Notes under the pieces: generated by a model
What the model saw: the letters and a program-made list of their open reading frames with translations, nothing else
Databases searched by the model: none
What the model was told of the DNA's origin: nothing
Shown here: positions 19,663 to 30,700 of the stretch, piece by piece
Layout: every line of letters begins with the position of its first letter
Position numbering within the stretch: the stretch's first letter is position 1
DNA from: Streptomyces sp. 549
GTDB taxonomy: Bacteria > Actinomycetota > Actinomycetes > Streptomycetales > Streptomycetaceae
DNA length: 64,000 nucleotides
Direction of reading: 5' to 3'
Assembly (NCBI RefSeq): GCF_030124175.1
Contig: NZ_JASKMT010000013.1
Location: forward strand, 82,352-146,351
Position numbers and translations under genes: made by a program

Positions 19663-20742
19663 CTACAGCTCCTTGCGGAAGCTCTCCGCGGCACGCAGGA
19701 AGAGGTCGTTCGCCTCGGTCTCGCCAATCGTGACCCGCACGCCCTCACCGGCGAACGGCCGGACCGTCACTCCCGCCTGCTCGGCCGCCGCGGCGAAGTC
19801 CGCGGTGCGCTCACCCAGCCGCAGCCAGACGAAGTTGGCCTGCGTGTCGGGCACGGTCCACCCCTGCGCCCGCAGCCCGTCCGAAACCCGGGTGCGCTCG
19901 GCCACCAGCGCGTCCACCCGCTCCAGCAGGGCCTGCTCGCTGCCGAGGGAGGCCACCGCCGCGTCCTGCGCGACCTGGCTCACGCCGAACGGCACCGCCG
20001 TCTTGCGCAGGGCTGCCGCGACCGGCTCGTGCGCCACCGCGAAGCCCACCCGCAGCCCGGCCAGCCCGTACGCCTTGGAGAAGGTCCGCAGCACGCAGAC
20101 GTTGGGCCGGTCCCGGTACAGCTCGATGCCGTCGGGGATGTCCGCGTCCCGGACGAACTCCCGGTACGCCTCGTCCAGCACCACCAGCACGTCCCGCGGC
20201 ACCCGGTCGAGGAACCGCTCCAGGGCGTCCCGGCGGATCGCCGCGCCCGTGGGGTTGTTGGGATTGCAGACGAAGATCAGCCGGGTCCGGTCGGTGACCG
20301 CGTCGGCCATCGCGTCCAGGTCGTGCTCCTCGCCGGCGGTGAGCGGCACCCGTACCGAGTCGGCGCCCGAGATCTGCGTGATGATCGGGTACGCCTCGAA
20401 GGAGCGCCAGGCGTAGATCACCTCGTCGCCGGGACCGGCCGTGGCCTGGAGCAGCTGCTGGGCGACCCCCACCGAGCCGGTGCCGGTCGCCAGGTGCTCG
20501 GGCGGCACGCCGAACCGGTCCGCGAGCGCCGCCATCAGGCCGGTGCAGGCCATGTCGGGGTAGCGGTTGAAGGACTCGGCCGCGGCGACGGCCGACTCCA
20601 GCACGCCGGGCAGCGGCGGGTAGGGGTTCTCGTTGGAGGACAGCTTGTAGGCGAGCGCGGCGCCGGTCGCCGCGGGCCGCCCCGGCTTGTAGGTCGGGAT
20701 TCCGTCGAGCGCCGCACGCAGCCTCGGGGTCTCGTCACTCAT
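19663..20742 (-). CDS. Histidinol-phosphate/aromatic aminotransferase-like enzyme
   Basis: A 359-residue class I/II PLP-dependent aminotransferase. The catalytic lysine is in [16 protein letters not shown] and NPNNPTG marks the cofactor pocket. It most resembles HisC and the related phenylalanine aminotransferases. A gene of this kind outside the his operon is usual in Streptomyces and is often called hisC2 or pat. Which amino acid it serves cannot be settled from sequence. The ATG at 20742 is preceded by AAGGAGGA. It lies divergently from the LacI regulator. Confidence 0.88.
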   Translation of the reverse strand: MSDETPRLRAALDGIPTYKPGRPAATGAALAYKLSSNENPYPPLPGVLESAVAAAESFNRYPDMACTGLMAALADRFGVPPEHLATGTGSVGVAQQLLQATAGPGDEVIYAWRSFEAYPIITQISGADSVRVPLTAGEEHDLDAMADAVTDRTRLIFVCNPNNPTGAAIRRDALERFLDRVPRDVLVVLDEAYREFVRDADIPDGIELYRDRPNVCVLRTFSKAYGLAGLRVGFAVAHEPVAAALRKTAVPFGVSQVAQDAAVASLGSEQALLERVDALVAERTRVSDGLRAQGWTVPDTQANFVWLRLGERTADFAAAAEQAGVTVRPFAGEGVRVTIGETEANDLFLRAAESFRKEL

Positions 20743-21217
20743 CGCTGTCCTCCTTGACAGGCCGGTTCCGGCGGCCCGCACGATCGGCGCCCGCCGCTCA
20801 CCAGTACCGCTCGGCATTGCTCCTTACCCTAAGAGGAATCCCCCCGGCGCAGTAGCGCCCGGTCCTCCGGCGCCCCGGACCGGGGCCTCCGGCACGCCCT
20901 GGAGCTGCGGACCATGCCGCGGGCACAGACCCGCAGCACAGGTCGGCGGCACTTCCAGGGAGCGCGTTCGGCACGGCGCACGCTGGTGGCGGGCGCCGTG
21001 GCGCGCATCGCTCGTGAAGGTGAGTTGAGACCTCTTCGAGACATGCGGAGGAGTGCGGGACCTAGGGCCGAATCACCCGGCACACCACACTGACTGACTG
21101 TCAACTTCCTTGGCTTCAAAGGTGTTTAGCCAGAGAAAGCCTTGCAGAATCGTGACTTCTCACCTGTTCCGGAGTGGCCACGAAGGGGGCTGCTCTCAGC
21201 CCTACTATCGGCTCGCC
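20743..21217. other. Divergent intergenic region, 475 bases
   Basis: No convincing gene. On the minus strand TTGACA (21099-21104) is a possible -35 word but has no good -10 partner. On the plus strand TACTAT at 21203-21208 is a good -10 element only 9 bases from the LacI ATG, which suggests a leaderless message for that gene. Confidence 0.4.
21203..21208 (+). promoter_or_regulatory. Candidate -10 element for a leaderless lacI-type message
   Basis: TACTAT ends 9 bases before ATG 21218, and there is no ribosome binding site between them. Transcription would therefore begin at or next to the start codon. Leaderless messages are common in Streptomyces. No clear -35 word is visible. Confidence 0.4.
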
Positions 21218-22327
21218 ATGACAGCAGCAGGGAAGCACCAGGTGAGCCGGTCCGCCGGCCGTCGGTTGGGGCGGGCGGGCATCCGGGATGTCGCCGCCGC
21301 CGCCGGTGTGTCCATCACGACCGTCTCCGACGCACTGAACGGGAAGGGGCGGCTGCCCGATGCGACACGCCGCCACGTCCGCGAAGTCGCCGACCGGCTC
21401 GGATACCGGCCCTCGGCGGCGGCCCGCACCCTCCGCACGGGCAAGTCCGGACTGATCGGGCTCACGGTCACCACCTACGGCGAAGAACCGTTCACCTTCA
21501 CGGAGTTCGCCTACTTCGCGGAAATGGTCAGAGCCGCCACCTCGGCCGCCCTGGCCCGCGGCTACGCCCTGGTGATCCTGCCCGCCCCGGCCCGGCACAA
21601 CGCCATCGACGTGTGGGCCAACGTCGCCCTCGACGGCACCGTCGTCATCGACCCCTCCGACCACGACCCGGTCGTCGCCGAACTCGTCCGCCAGGGCATC
21701 CCGGTCGTCTCCGACGGCCGCCCCGCCGCCAGCCTGCCCGTCACCGCCTGGGTGGACAACGACCACGAGGCCGCCGTCACCGGCCTGCTCGACCACCTCG
21801 CCGAGTCCGGCGCCCGCCGCATCGGCCTGCTCACCGGCACCAGCACCGACACGTACACCCGGCTGTCCACCGCCGCCTACCTCCAGTGGTGCGAGCGCGT
21901 CGGGCAGGAACCCGTCTACGAGGCCTACCCCGCCCACGACCCGTGTGCCGGAGCCGTCGCCGCCGACCGGCTGCTCGCCCGCCCGGACCGGCCCGACGCC
22001 GTCTACGGACTCTTCGACCCCAACGGCACCGACCTGCTGGCCGCCGCCCGCCGCTACGGCCTGCGCGTGCCCGAGGACCTGCTGCTGGTGTGCTGCAGCG
22101 AGTCCTCCGTCTACGCCGCGACCGAGCCCCCCATCACCACGCTGTCCCTCAAACCCCGGCGCATCGGCACCGCCGTGATCCAACTGCTGATCGACGCGAT
22201 CGAAGGACTCGACCAGGGCCGCGTCATCCAGCAGGTCATGCCCACCGACCTGATCGTCCGCACGTCCTCCCAGCGGCGGCACCCACGCACCACCGTCAGC
22301 GCACCACGCACCCCGGCGGCCGACTGA
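21218..22327 (+). CDS. LacI-family transcriptional regulator
   Basis: A 369-residue regulator. The DNA-binding domain (about 20-75) has the classic GIRDVAAAAGVSITTVSDAL helix-turn-helix and a hinge helix around PSAAARTLRTG. A periplasmic-binding-protein-like effector domain follows (about 80-350). It would bind an operator as a dimer or tetramer and respond to a small ligand, probably a sugar or nucleoside. No sugar uptake or utilisation genes adjoin it, so the regulon may be remote. The ATG at 21218 is probably read from a leaderless transcript. Confidence 0.9.
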   Translation: MTAAGKHQVSRSAGRRLGRAGIRDVAAAAGVSITTVSDALNGKGRLPDATRRHVREVADRLGYRPSAAARTLRTGKSGLIGLTVTTYGEEPFTFTEFAYFAEMVRAATSAALARGYALVILPAPARHNAIDVWANVALDGTVVIDPSDHDPVVAELVRQGIPVVSDGRPAASLPVTAWVDNDHEAAVTGLLDHLAESGARRIGLLTGTSTDTYTRLSTAAYLQWCERVGQEPVYEAYPAHDPCAGAVAADRLLARPDRPDAVYGLFDPNGTDLLAAARRYGLRVPEDLLLVCCSESSVYAATEPPITTLSLKPRRIGTAVIQLLIDAIEGLDQGRVIQQVMPTDLIVRTSSQRRHPRTTVSAPRTPAAD

Positions 22328-22535
22328 CGCCACACGAGTGCGCCGCTCCGGCGGCTCTGAGCGGAAAATTCGGGAGAAACTCCCGCAGTGACCGGTCGCG
22401 GCGGCAATTGCCACCCCCCAGGTGCGTCACAACGCCCGACCAGCGTTCCTATGATGGGCGAACGGCACCGGGACCGCCCTGCGACCAGGGCTCGATCCGG
22501 CAGGTGCACAGCTGCGCGTACTGGTGGAGGGGTCA

Positions 22536-23567
22536 ATGACTCAGGGGGCCGGTCAAGGACCCGAGATGTGGCAGCACGCGAGCGTGGCAGGTGACACGGA
22601 CGCTCCCGTCGGCATGCCGCATCCCGACGACGACTACACACCGACGCAGCGGGACCTCCCGGTGATCACCCGGGACCCCGGCCCGGACGCCACGCCCACC
22701 CTGGTGGACGCCCCGGTCCCGGCGGCCGGCGAGGAGGCCGCAGGCCCGCTCTACGTCGTCGGCGACGTGCACGGATACCTCGACGAGCTGCGCGCCGCCC
22801 TGCTCGACGTCGGCCTCATCGACGCCGAGCACCACTGGGCCGCCGGCAACGCCCGCCTGTGGTTCCTCGGCGACTTCACCGACCGCGGCCCCGACGGCAT
22901 CGGCGTCATCGACCTCGTCATGCAGCTCTCCGCCGAGGCCGCCGCCGTCGGCGGCTACTGCAAGGCACTCCTGGGCAACCACGAGCTGCTGCTGCTCGGC
23001 GCGAAGCGGTTCGCCGACACGGCCGTCAACTCCGGTGCCGGAACAGCCTCCTTCCAGGCGGCCTGGCTGCTCAACGGCGGGCAGCGCACCGACATGGAAC
23101 GCCTCCAGGAGCACCACCTCCAGTGGATGTCCCGGCTGGACGCCATGACGCTCGCCGACGGCCACCTGCTGCTGCACTCCGACACCACCGCCTACCGCGA
23201 CTACGGCAGCAGCATCACCACCGTCAACGACGCCGTCACCGAAGCGCTGGAGCGCCGCGACCCGGACGAGACCTGGGACATGTTCCGCAAGTTCACCAAG
23301 CGGTTCGCGTTCCGCGACGACGACGGCGCGCAGGTCGCCCGCGACCTGCTGGAAACCTACGGCGGACGGCAGGTCGTGCACGGCCACAGCCCCATCCCGT
23401 ACCTGCTCGGGGAGGCACCCGCCAAGGACGGCGCGGACGCCGACGGGGAACGCACCGTGCACATCGAGGGCCCGCACCTGTACGCCGAGGGGCTCGCCGT
23501 CGGCATGGACGGCGGCGTCACGATGGACGGCAGACTGCTCGTCGCCCGCCTCCCCCTGACCGACTGA
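22536..23567 (+). CDS. Metallophosphoesterase (calcineurin-like)
   Basis: A 343-residue cytoplasmic phosphoesterase. The metal-binding motifs are in order: GDVHGYLDEL (about 75-84), GDFTDRGPD, GNHELLLLG and a late GHSP. They define a binuclear metal centre for cleaving phosphomono- or diesters. The first 65 residues are a low-complexity acidic leader. The ATG at 22536 follows GGAGGGG; an in-frame GTG at 22524 is less likely. A weak terminator-like hairpin (CGGGAG-AAA-CTCCCG, 22371-22385) separates it from the LacI gene. Substrate unknown. Confidence 0.88.
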   Translation: MTQGAGQGPEMWQHASVAGDTDAPVGMPHPDDDYTPTQRDLPVITRDPGPDATPTLVDAPVPAAGEEAAGPLYVVGDVHGYLDELRAALLDVGLIDAEHHWAAGNARLWFLGDFTDRGPDGIGVIDLVMQLSAEAAAVGGYCKALLGNHELLLLGAKRFADTAVNSGAGTASFQAAWLLNGGQRTDMERLQEHHLQWMSRLDAMTLADGHLLLHSDTTAYRDYGSSITTVNDAVTEALERRDPDETWDMFRKFTKRFAFRDDDGAQVARDLLETYGGRQVVHGHSPIPYLLGEAPAKDGADADGERTVHIEGPHLYAEGLAVGMDGGVTMDGRLLVARLPLTD

Positions 23568-23872
23568 GCCCGCTTGCCGACCCGCCTCATCGCTGCCCGA
23601 CGGGCGGCCGGTCCCTGCGATCGGAGGCGGAAAGATCCACACCGCCTTCGACCTCGATCCGTCAACCCAGTGCTCACCTGCGGAAGCAATTTCGGAAACC
23701 CCCTGTCACCACGTGCCGGAATCGCTCTACCATCGTTCCTGCCGCAAGCGAGCCTCTCCTCCGACCCGTTCCACAGCCGCCCGGCCTCCATCCCCGCAGG
23801 AGGGACTCCACCTCGGCCCCACCGATCGCCGGCAGACGGCCGGCGCGTCTCGGCCCTAAGGAGCATCGGGGG
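23568..23872. other. Intergenic region of about 305 bases
   Basis: Upstream of the two-helix membrane protein gene. I see no hairpin, repeat or coding frame with support. The region is less GC-rich in the middle (around 23680-23760), as expected for a promoter region. Confidence 0.35.
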
Positions 23873-24772
23873 ATGTACATGAACAGCGCTCCGCATCTGC
23901 GAATCGAAGACCGCCCCGAGTTCGAGCGCGCTCTGGACGAGGCGCTGCGTTCCGCGCGCGAACGCCCGGAACTCGCCGACGCGCAACAGCACCTCAACAG
24001 CGAGCAGTTGCGCACCATGGCGCTCAGCGCCTCCGCCGCGATCACCGCCTGCGCGGCAGCGGAGTACCAGGAGTTCATCCGTTTGAGGGAGAAACTCCGG
24101 CACCCGGCACCGTCCACCACCCCGTCAGACGGCACCGGCGAGGACGGCATCACACCGCGCGGCGGCGTGTCACTCGGAATCGCCGGCGGCATCGCCGACA
24201 CCGGCGGCGCAGGCCTCTTCGCCGTCGTCACCGTGCTGGCCCCGGTACTCGCCGGCGCGGCCGCCGTCATCTTCCTCGCCGTCGGCTACGCCCTGCACAT
24301 GCTCTCGCCCGAACCCGCGCTCGCCGAACCGATGCGCAACGTCGGCTGGGTCTTCGCCGTCATCACCGCCGGGGGCATCCTCATCGCCACCATAGGGCTG
24401 CTGCTCACCGCCCTGCGCAACTCCGCCAGCGCCACCCAGGAACCGGACAGCGGCACGGACACAGGGCCGCTCGCCGAGGAAGTGGCCCTCGCCCGCACGG
24501 TCTGGCGCCAGGCGCTGATCGAGCGCGGCATCGTCCCGTTCCTCCGCGAGGCCCTCACCGACCCGCCCGACCGCCTGCCCGAACCCACCCCCGCCCCGCC
24601 CACCGGCCCCGGCCACCAGAGCGGCAGCCGCACCCCGCGCCTGGGCTACTCCCACCCGGGCTTCACCAGCCCGGCCGGCGAGGCTTCCCAGAAGGGCACC
24701 TCCAGCCCCCGCTTCTCAAGCCCCGACTTCTCCAGCCCCGACTTCGGCGGCCCGGACCACAAGCCGGAGTAG
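23873..24772 (+). CDS. Membrane protein with two central helices and a repetitive C-terminus
   Basis: A 299-residue protein. An alpha-helical soluble N-terminus (about 1-85) is followed by a hydrophobic stretch (about 110-145), a second one (about 155-178) and a cytoplasmic or extracellular tail. The tail ends in short repeats of the type FSSPDFSSPDFGGPD. The ATG at 23873 has AAGGAG 9 bases upstream; ATG 23879 is an alternative. I do not recognise the family. It is followed 73 bases later by a gene for a 54-residue membrane protein on the same strand, which may be a partner. Confidence 0.7.
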   Translation: MYMNSAPHLRIEDRPEFERALDEALRSARERPELADAQQHLNSEQLRTMALSASAAITACAAAEYQEFIRLREKLRHPAPSTTPSDGTGEDGITPRGGVSLGIAGGIADTGGAGLFAVVTVLAPVLAGAAAVIFLAVGYALHMLSPEPALAEPMRNVGWVFAVITAGGILIATIGLLLTALRNSASATQEPDSGTDTGPLAEEVALARTVWRQALIERGIVPFLREALTDPPDRLPEPTPAPPTGPGHQSGSRTPRLGYSHPGFTSPAGEASQKGTSSPRFSSPDFSSPDFGGPDHKPE

Positions 24773-24845
24773 GGGGCGGGGGCCTGGGCGGCCCCGTCGA
24801 AGGGGCGGCGGCTGCCCGGTAGGGCGCGTCGCCGAGGGGGGAACC

Positions 24846-25010
24846 GTGCAGGACTGGGACGACGACAGCGACTACCGCTCGGCAGTCGGCTGCGCGTGGC
24901 TGTCGGTGGTGTTCGCAGTGACGTGCATCGTGATCGTTGTCGGCGCCACCATCGTCGTCCTCCTCAGCCTGTGGGGGATGCCGGGCATGCTGTCGCTCAT
25001 CTCCGACTGA
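24846..25010 (+). CDS. Small membrane protein, 54 residues
   Basis: Begins with GTG 24846 after a GAGGGGGG ribosome binding site and ends at TGA 25008-25010. An acidic head (QDWDDDSDYRSAVGCAW) is followed by a strongly hydrophobic segment of about 25 residues (LSVVFAVTCIVIVVGATIVV and onwards) and a short tail. This is the pattern of a real single-pass small membrane protein. Its role is unknown. The good initiation site and the location directly after another membrane protein gene support it. Confidence 0.6.
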   Translation: MQDWDDDSDYRSAVGCAWLSVVFAVTCIVIVVGATIVVLLSLWGMPGMLSLISD

Positions 25011-25234
25011 CGCCACGGCGCAGGGCACAGGCGGATCGGCTGCACTCGGTCATGGGGCCGCCTGGCCCCTTCGACCGGCCGCCGGACTTCACAACGTCGG
25101 GTGACATCCGGCACGTCGGTGCCTGCGCCGACACCCGAAGACGGCTTGTAGCCTCGCCTTCCGTCGGGACTCGGACCTAGACCTGATGCCCGATGCCGGA
25201 TGGGCGCTCGATTCCTAAGCTCACTGTGATCTCC

Positions 25235-25250
25235 GTCCACCGACGTGGAC
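25235..25250 (+). promoter_or_regulatory. Inverted repeat upstream of the VOC gene
   Basis: GTCCAC-CGAC-GTGGAC is a perfect 6-bp inverted repeat 35 bases before the VOC start codon. It could be a regulator binding site, but no regulator gene is adjacent. Confidence 0.3.
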
Positions 25251-25284
25251 TGCTGTCCCGGGCGCCCGAACAGGAGACACAGGA

Positions 25285-25695
25285 ATGACTGCAGACGCCA
25301 CAGCTCACCTACGCGTTGCCCGACCCTCCCGCGACCTGGGGGCCGCTGAGCGTTTCTGGGTCTCCGGCCTCGGTCTCGACGTCCTGTACCGGCATGCGTC
25401 GGACGGCACCTCGGGGCTGAGTTCCCTCCTGATGGTCGGCTGGCCACATGCCCACTGGCATCTGGAACTCGTGCACGACCCCGCCACTCCCGTGCAGCCA
25501 CGGCCGACACCGGAGGACCTGCTGGTCGTCTACCTCGGCGAACCGGTGCCCGACTCCCTGGTGGAACGGCTCAAGCAGCACGGTGGGAAGCGGGTTCCGG
25601 CCCACAACCCGTACTGGGACACGTGGGGCGTCACGCTCCAAGACCCGGACGGCTATCTGCTCGTGCTCTCCACCCGCACTTGGTCCACCGCGTAA
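25285..25695 (+). CDS. VOC-superfamily (glyoxalase-like) protein
   Basis: A 136-residue protein with the two beta-alpha-beta-beta-beta units of the vicinal oxygen chelate fold. The start HLRVARPSRDLGAAERFWVS and the end DPDGYLLVLS are typical. His and Glu residues at family metal positions are present (HLELVHD in the middle). Members include glyoxalases, dioxygenases and antibiotic-binding resistance proteins. The actual role cannot be told. AGGAGACACAGGA precedes the ATG. It stands alone. Confidence 0.85.
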   Translation: MTADATAHLRVARPSRDLGAAERFWVSGLGLDVLYRHASDGTSGLSSLLMVGWPHAHWHLELVHDPATPVQPRPTPEDLLVVYLGEPVPDSLVERLKQHGGKRVPAHNPYWDTWGVTLQDPDGYLLVLSTRTWSTA

Positions 25696-26029
25696 CACCC
25701 TCTGCACAGGCCGATGGCCAGCACTTGTTCGCCCTGCCCATCAGGCCCGCTGCGCAACGCTCCGCACCGTGAGGTTGAAGTCGGTGGCCGTGGTGCTTCT
25801 TGTCTATGGCTCCCCAGCGACCTCGGAGGCACGACGACCACGGCCTGGAGGGTCACCGCTGGCCGCGACGGGTCCCGCCCGGTGCTGACCCAGCGCACCT
25901 CAGCGAGCACCACCACCGCACCCCGCACCCCGGCGCCGCAGCCGGGCGGCCCCGGACGCGCCGGGGCCGCCCGCAAGCGGGTCGGGAAGGGACGGGAAGC
26001 GGGTAGTCCGCGACCGGCGGGGCGGGGCG
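25696..26029. other. Intergenic region with one terminator hairpin
   Basis: About 335 bases between the VOC gene and a small minus-strand frame. Apart from the hairpin at 25944-25972 I see nothing with support. Confidence 0.4.
25944..25972. terminator. Strong hairpin terminator
   Basis: A perfect 12-bp stem GGGCGGCCCCGG (25944-25955) with 25961-25972, around a 5-base loop. It lies between the VOC gene (plus) and the small membrane-protein frame (minus), so it may serve both directions. Confidence 0.75.
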
Positions 26030-26324
<295 letters not shown>

Positions 26325-26334
26325 GGTGATCACC

Positions 26335-26460
26335 TCACTTGCTGCACGCGTTGGAGATGGCGGTGATGCCGATGAGCGCCTTGACCATCTCCCGTTCCGC
26401 TGCCGCAGCCAGGCCCGCGACCAGGACGGTGGCGCGGCGCGCACACCCACGGTCCGACAC
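26335..26460 (-). CDS. Possible 41-residue peptide upstream of the repeat-containing gene
   Basis: GTG 26460 to TGA 26335-26337. The product ends MVKALIGITAISNACSK. An inner ATG would give only this last part. The stop codon overlaps the ribosome binding site of the next frame (AAGTGAGGTGATCACCATG), which points to a two-gene unit. There is no good ribosome binding site of its own. I do not recognise the peptide, and it could be a chance frame. Confidence 0.25.
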   Translation of the reverse strand: MSDRGCARRATVLVAGLAAAAEREMVKALIGITAISNACSK

Positions 26461-26611
26461 GCTCGTGCTCAGGTATCCCCCGGGATCATCAGTTCAGCTC
26501 CGAGTTCCGCGAATCCCGTGGTCAAGGGGACGGCGGACCCGGTTGTCCGTCTTGGTCAACCTGATCACGCCACCAGACGAGCGACTGTGACGGAAGGCAC
26601 AATCCCGCCTC

Positions 26612-26641
26612 AGGTGTAGCTCAAAGTTATGTTTAGGTGTA
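26612..26641. promoter_or_regulatory. AT-rich stretch with two AGGTGTA repeats
   Basis: AGGTGTA occurs at 26612-26618 and 26635-26641, 23 bp apart. The second is followed by AATCAACACC, which makes a small inverted repeat with GGTGT. The stretch is unusually AT-rich for this chromosome. It lies upstream of the minus-strand small peptide frames and may be their control region. Confidence 0.3.
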
Positions 26642-26693
26642 AATCAACACCCCTGATCGTCGAGGCCCCGGCCGCAGTAGCGGGCGGGTACGA

Positions 26694-26732
26694 CCGCGCC
26701 CCCGCCACTGCGTGAACAGGACGGGGGCGCGG
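26694..26732 (-). terminator. Hairpin terminator after thiC
   Basis: Perfect 11-bp stem, CCGCGCCCCCG at 26694-26704 with 26722-26732, 17-base loop, 16 bases beyond the thiC stop codon. Confidence 0.75.
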
Positions 26733-26747
26733 AGTCGGTTCGGGGTA

Positions 26748-28636
<1,889 letters not shown>

Positions 28637-28706
28637 TGTGCAAAAGCACGCCCACGCTAGCGGTTCGCCGCTGCGCGGCGCCAGTGGGTCTTGCGATGAT
28701 CGGTCC

Positions 28707-30017
28707 GTGAACGACTCCCACAGCCACTCCCACAGCCATCACCACGGCCCTGCGGCCCCGGTGTCCACCCACCTGCGCAAGGTGATCGCGGCGGTGCTGA
28801 TCCCGTTCGCGACCGCGGTCGTCGCAGGGTTGATCCTCCTGTGGCCGGCCGGTGCGGACAGCCGGCACGAGGAGACCGGTGTCGGTTTCGACCGGCAGAT
28901 GGAGCAGGCCCGCGTGACGAAGGTCGAGGAGGTGGACTGCAAGGACGTCAACGCGGAGCGGGAGGACAACGACGCCTCGTCGCGTGGCAGGTGCCAGGTG
29001 GCGACGGTCGAGGTGACCACCGGTCCGCACACCGGGCGCCAGTTCCAGGAGGTGGTGACGCCGGACGCGACGCGCCGGCTGGACACCGGGCAGGGCGTGG
29101 TGGTGGCGTTCGCGCCGCAGGCGCCCGAGGAGCTGCAGTACAGCGTGGTCGACGTGGACCGGAAGTTCCCCATGATCCTGCTGGCGATCTTCTTCGCGCT
29201 GGTGGTGGTCGCCGTGGGACGGCTGCGGGGTGTGCTGGCCCTGGTCGGGCTGGTGATCACCTTCGCGGTGCTGACGCTGTTCATCCTGCCCGCGATACTG
29301 CAGGGCTCCAATCCGCTGCTGGTGGCGGTGGTGGGCGGCAGCGCGATCATGCTCGTCACGCTGTACCTGTGTCACGGCCTCACCGCGAGAACGTCGGTCG
29401 CCGTGCTGGGCACGCTGATCTCGCTGGTCCTGATCGGGTTGCTGGGCTCGCTGTTCATCGCCTGGGCGAAGCTGTCCGGCAACACCGACGACCAGACGGC
29501 GCTGGTGCACAGCCTCTACCCGGACATCGAGATCCGCGGTCTGCTGCTGGCGGGCGTGCTGATCGGCTCGCTCGGTGTGCTCGACGACGTGACGGTGACG
29601 CAGACGTCGGCGGTCTGGGAGCTGCGGCAGGCGGACCCGACGGCCAGCTGGCGCAAGCTGTACCTGTCCGCGATGCGCATCGGGCGGGACCACATCGCGT
29701 CGGTGGTGAACACGCTGGTGCTGGCCTACGCGGGCGCGGCGCTTCCGCTGCTGCTGCTGTTCTCGATCGCGCAGGCCAGTAGCGGCACGGTGGCCACGAG
29801 CGAACTGGTCGCGGAGGAGATCGTGCGCACGCTGGTCGGCTCGATCGGCCTGGTCGCCTCGGTGCCGGTGACGACGGGTCTGGCCGCCCTGGTGGTGTCC
29901 GCGGGCCTCGTCGACAAGGGCGAGGGCCAGGGCGGAGGTCAGGGTGACGGGGAGGGGCCGGGCGAGCGGCAGCCGGCGAAGGGCGGCCGGGGCAAACGGC
30001 GCCGGGCCAAGGGCTGA
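28707..30017 (+). CDS. YibE/F-family membrane protein
   Basis: A 436-residue protein with a His/Ser-rich head (HSHSHSHHHG), one membrane helix, an extracytoplasmic domain (about 50-155) and then about seven helices. The body carries the YibE/F signature GVLDDVTVTQTSAVWEL. The family is widespread and its function is not established; transport has been suggested. The His-rich head could bind a metal. The start is GTG 28707 with no ribosome binding site, so the message may be leaderless. A Gly/Gln/Lys-rich tail ends the protein. Confidence 0.88.
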   Translation: MNDSHSHSHSHHHGPAAPVSTHLRKVIAAVLIPFATAVVAGLILLWPAGADSRHEETGVGFDRQMEQARVTKVEEVDCKDVNAEREDNDASSRGRCQVATVEVTTGPHTGRQFQEVVTPDATRRLDTGQGVVVAFAPQAPEELQYSVVDVDRKFPMILLAIFFALVVVAVGRLRGVLALVGLVITFAVLTLFILPAILQGSNPLLVAVVGGSAIMLVTLYLCHGLTARTSVAVLGTLISLVLIGLLGSLFIAWAKLSGNTDDQTALVHSLYPDIEIRGLLLAGVLIGSLGVLDDVTVTQTSAVWELRQADPTASWRKLYLSAMRIGRDHIASVVNTLVLAYAGAALPLLLLFSIAQASSGTVATSELVAEEIVRTLVGSIGLVASVPVTTGLAALVVSAGLVDKGEGQGGGQGDGEGPGERQPAKGGRGKRRRAKG

Positions 30018-30035
30018 GCTGCGGGTGGCCGTCCG

Positions 30036-30083
30036 GCGGGCGGCCGGCTCGTCAGGACCGGTGCGGGCGGCCGGCTCGTCAGG
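30036..30083. repeat. Two copies of a 21-bp direct repeat
   Basis: GCGGGCGGCCGGCTCGTCAGG occurs at 30036-30056 and 30063-30083, between the convergent ends of the YibE/F and ssgA genes. Confidence 0.85.
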
Positions 30084-30089
30084 GCCGGT

Positions 30090-30527
30090 TCAGGGGGTCT
30101 GGCTGGCGAGGATCTTGTCGAGTTCCGCGTCGATGCCCTCGCCTGACATCTCCTGCCCCAGCGGCACGATGCGGTCGGTGCGGTCGAGGAACGCCACCAG
30201 CGGCGGGGCACTGACCCGGAACAGGGCCTGTTCGGAGCCGACTTGCAGCATGATCAGCAGATCGGCGAGGTGCTCCTCGGACAACGGCCTGATGCGCACG
30301 TCCCCTTCGCCTGCGGCCCGGCTGATGCCGTCGATCAGCAGCTCCCGTCCGAAGACCCAGGTGACCGGGGCGTCGCCGGGAAGGCTGAAGGTGAACCGGA
30401 CCGCGTACGGATCGTGTGCCTCGTAACACAGCTCCACCGGGATGCGGAAGGAGAGTTCCTCCGAGGCCAGGAAGCTCATCATGACGTCCGCCTGGACCCT
30501 GTCGCTGGCCTCGACCCTGTCGCTCAT
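30090..30527 (-). CDS. ssgA: Sporulation and cell division protein SsgA
   Basis: A 145-residue SsgA-like protein. The core SFLASEELSFRIPVELCYE, the block DAPVTWVFGRELLIDG and the final LVAFLDRTDRIVPLGQE are hallmarks. The leader before MMSFL resembles that of SsgA rather than other family members. SsgA activates sporulation-specific cell division and marks sites of wall remodelling in Streptomyces hyphae. The position between thiC/YibE-F and the DUF5326-like gene agrees with ssgA synteny. In S. coelicolor the activator gene ssgR lies immediately upstream of ssgA; here only about 170 bases and then another gene are found. ATG 30527 is chosen; ATG 30482 is an alternative. Confidence 0.9.
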   Translation of the reverse strand: MSDRVEASDRVQADVMMSFLASEELSFRIPVELCYEAHDPYAVRFTFSLPGDAPVTWVFGRELLIDGISRAAGEGDVRIRPLSEEHLADLLIMLQVGSEQALFRVSAPPLVAFLDRTDRIVPLGQEMSGEGIDAELDKILASQTP

Positions 30528-30628
30528 CCGCTGCCCCCGGCTCTCGAGTTCGACCTTGATCGGCTGCTGTGAAGCTCTGGGGGAATCGTCCACCACCTCC
30601 CCTGCCACCACAATGCCGGTTGCTTCAA

Positions 30629-30644
30629 AGTCACCCGATTGACT
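30629..30644 (-). promoter_or_regulatory. Inverted repeat in the ssgA upstream region
   Basis: AGTCA-CCCGAT-TGACT is a perfect 5-bp inverted repeat about 100 bases upstream of ssgA. It could be an operator for the missing or remote regulator of ssgA. The match is short, so it is only a candidate. Confidence 0.3.
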
Positions 30645-30700
30645 ACGGGTTGACGCAGCCAGAGCCTCCCACTGGACCGAACGGGCGTCGCACGGACGCC

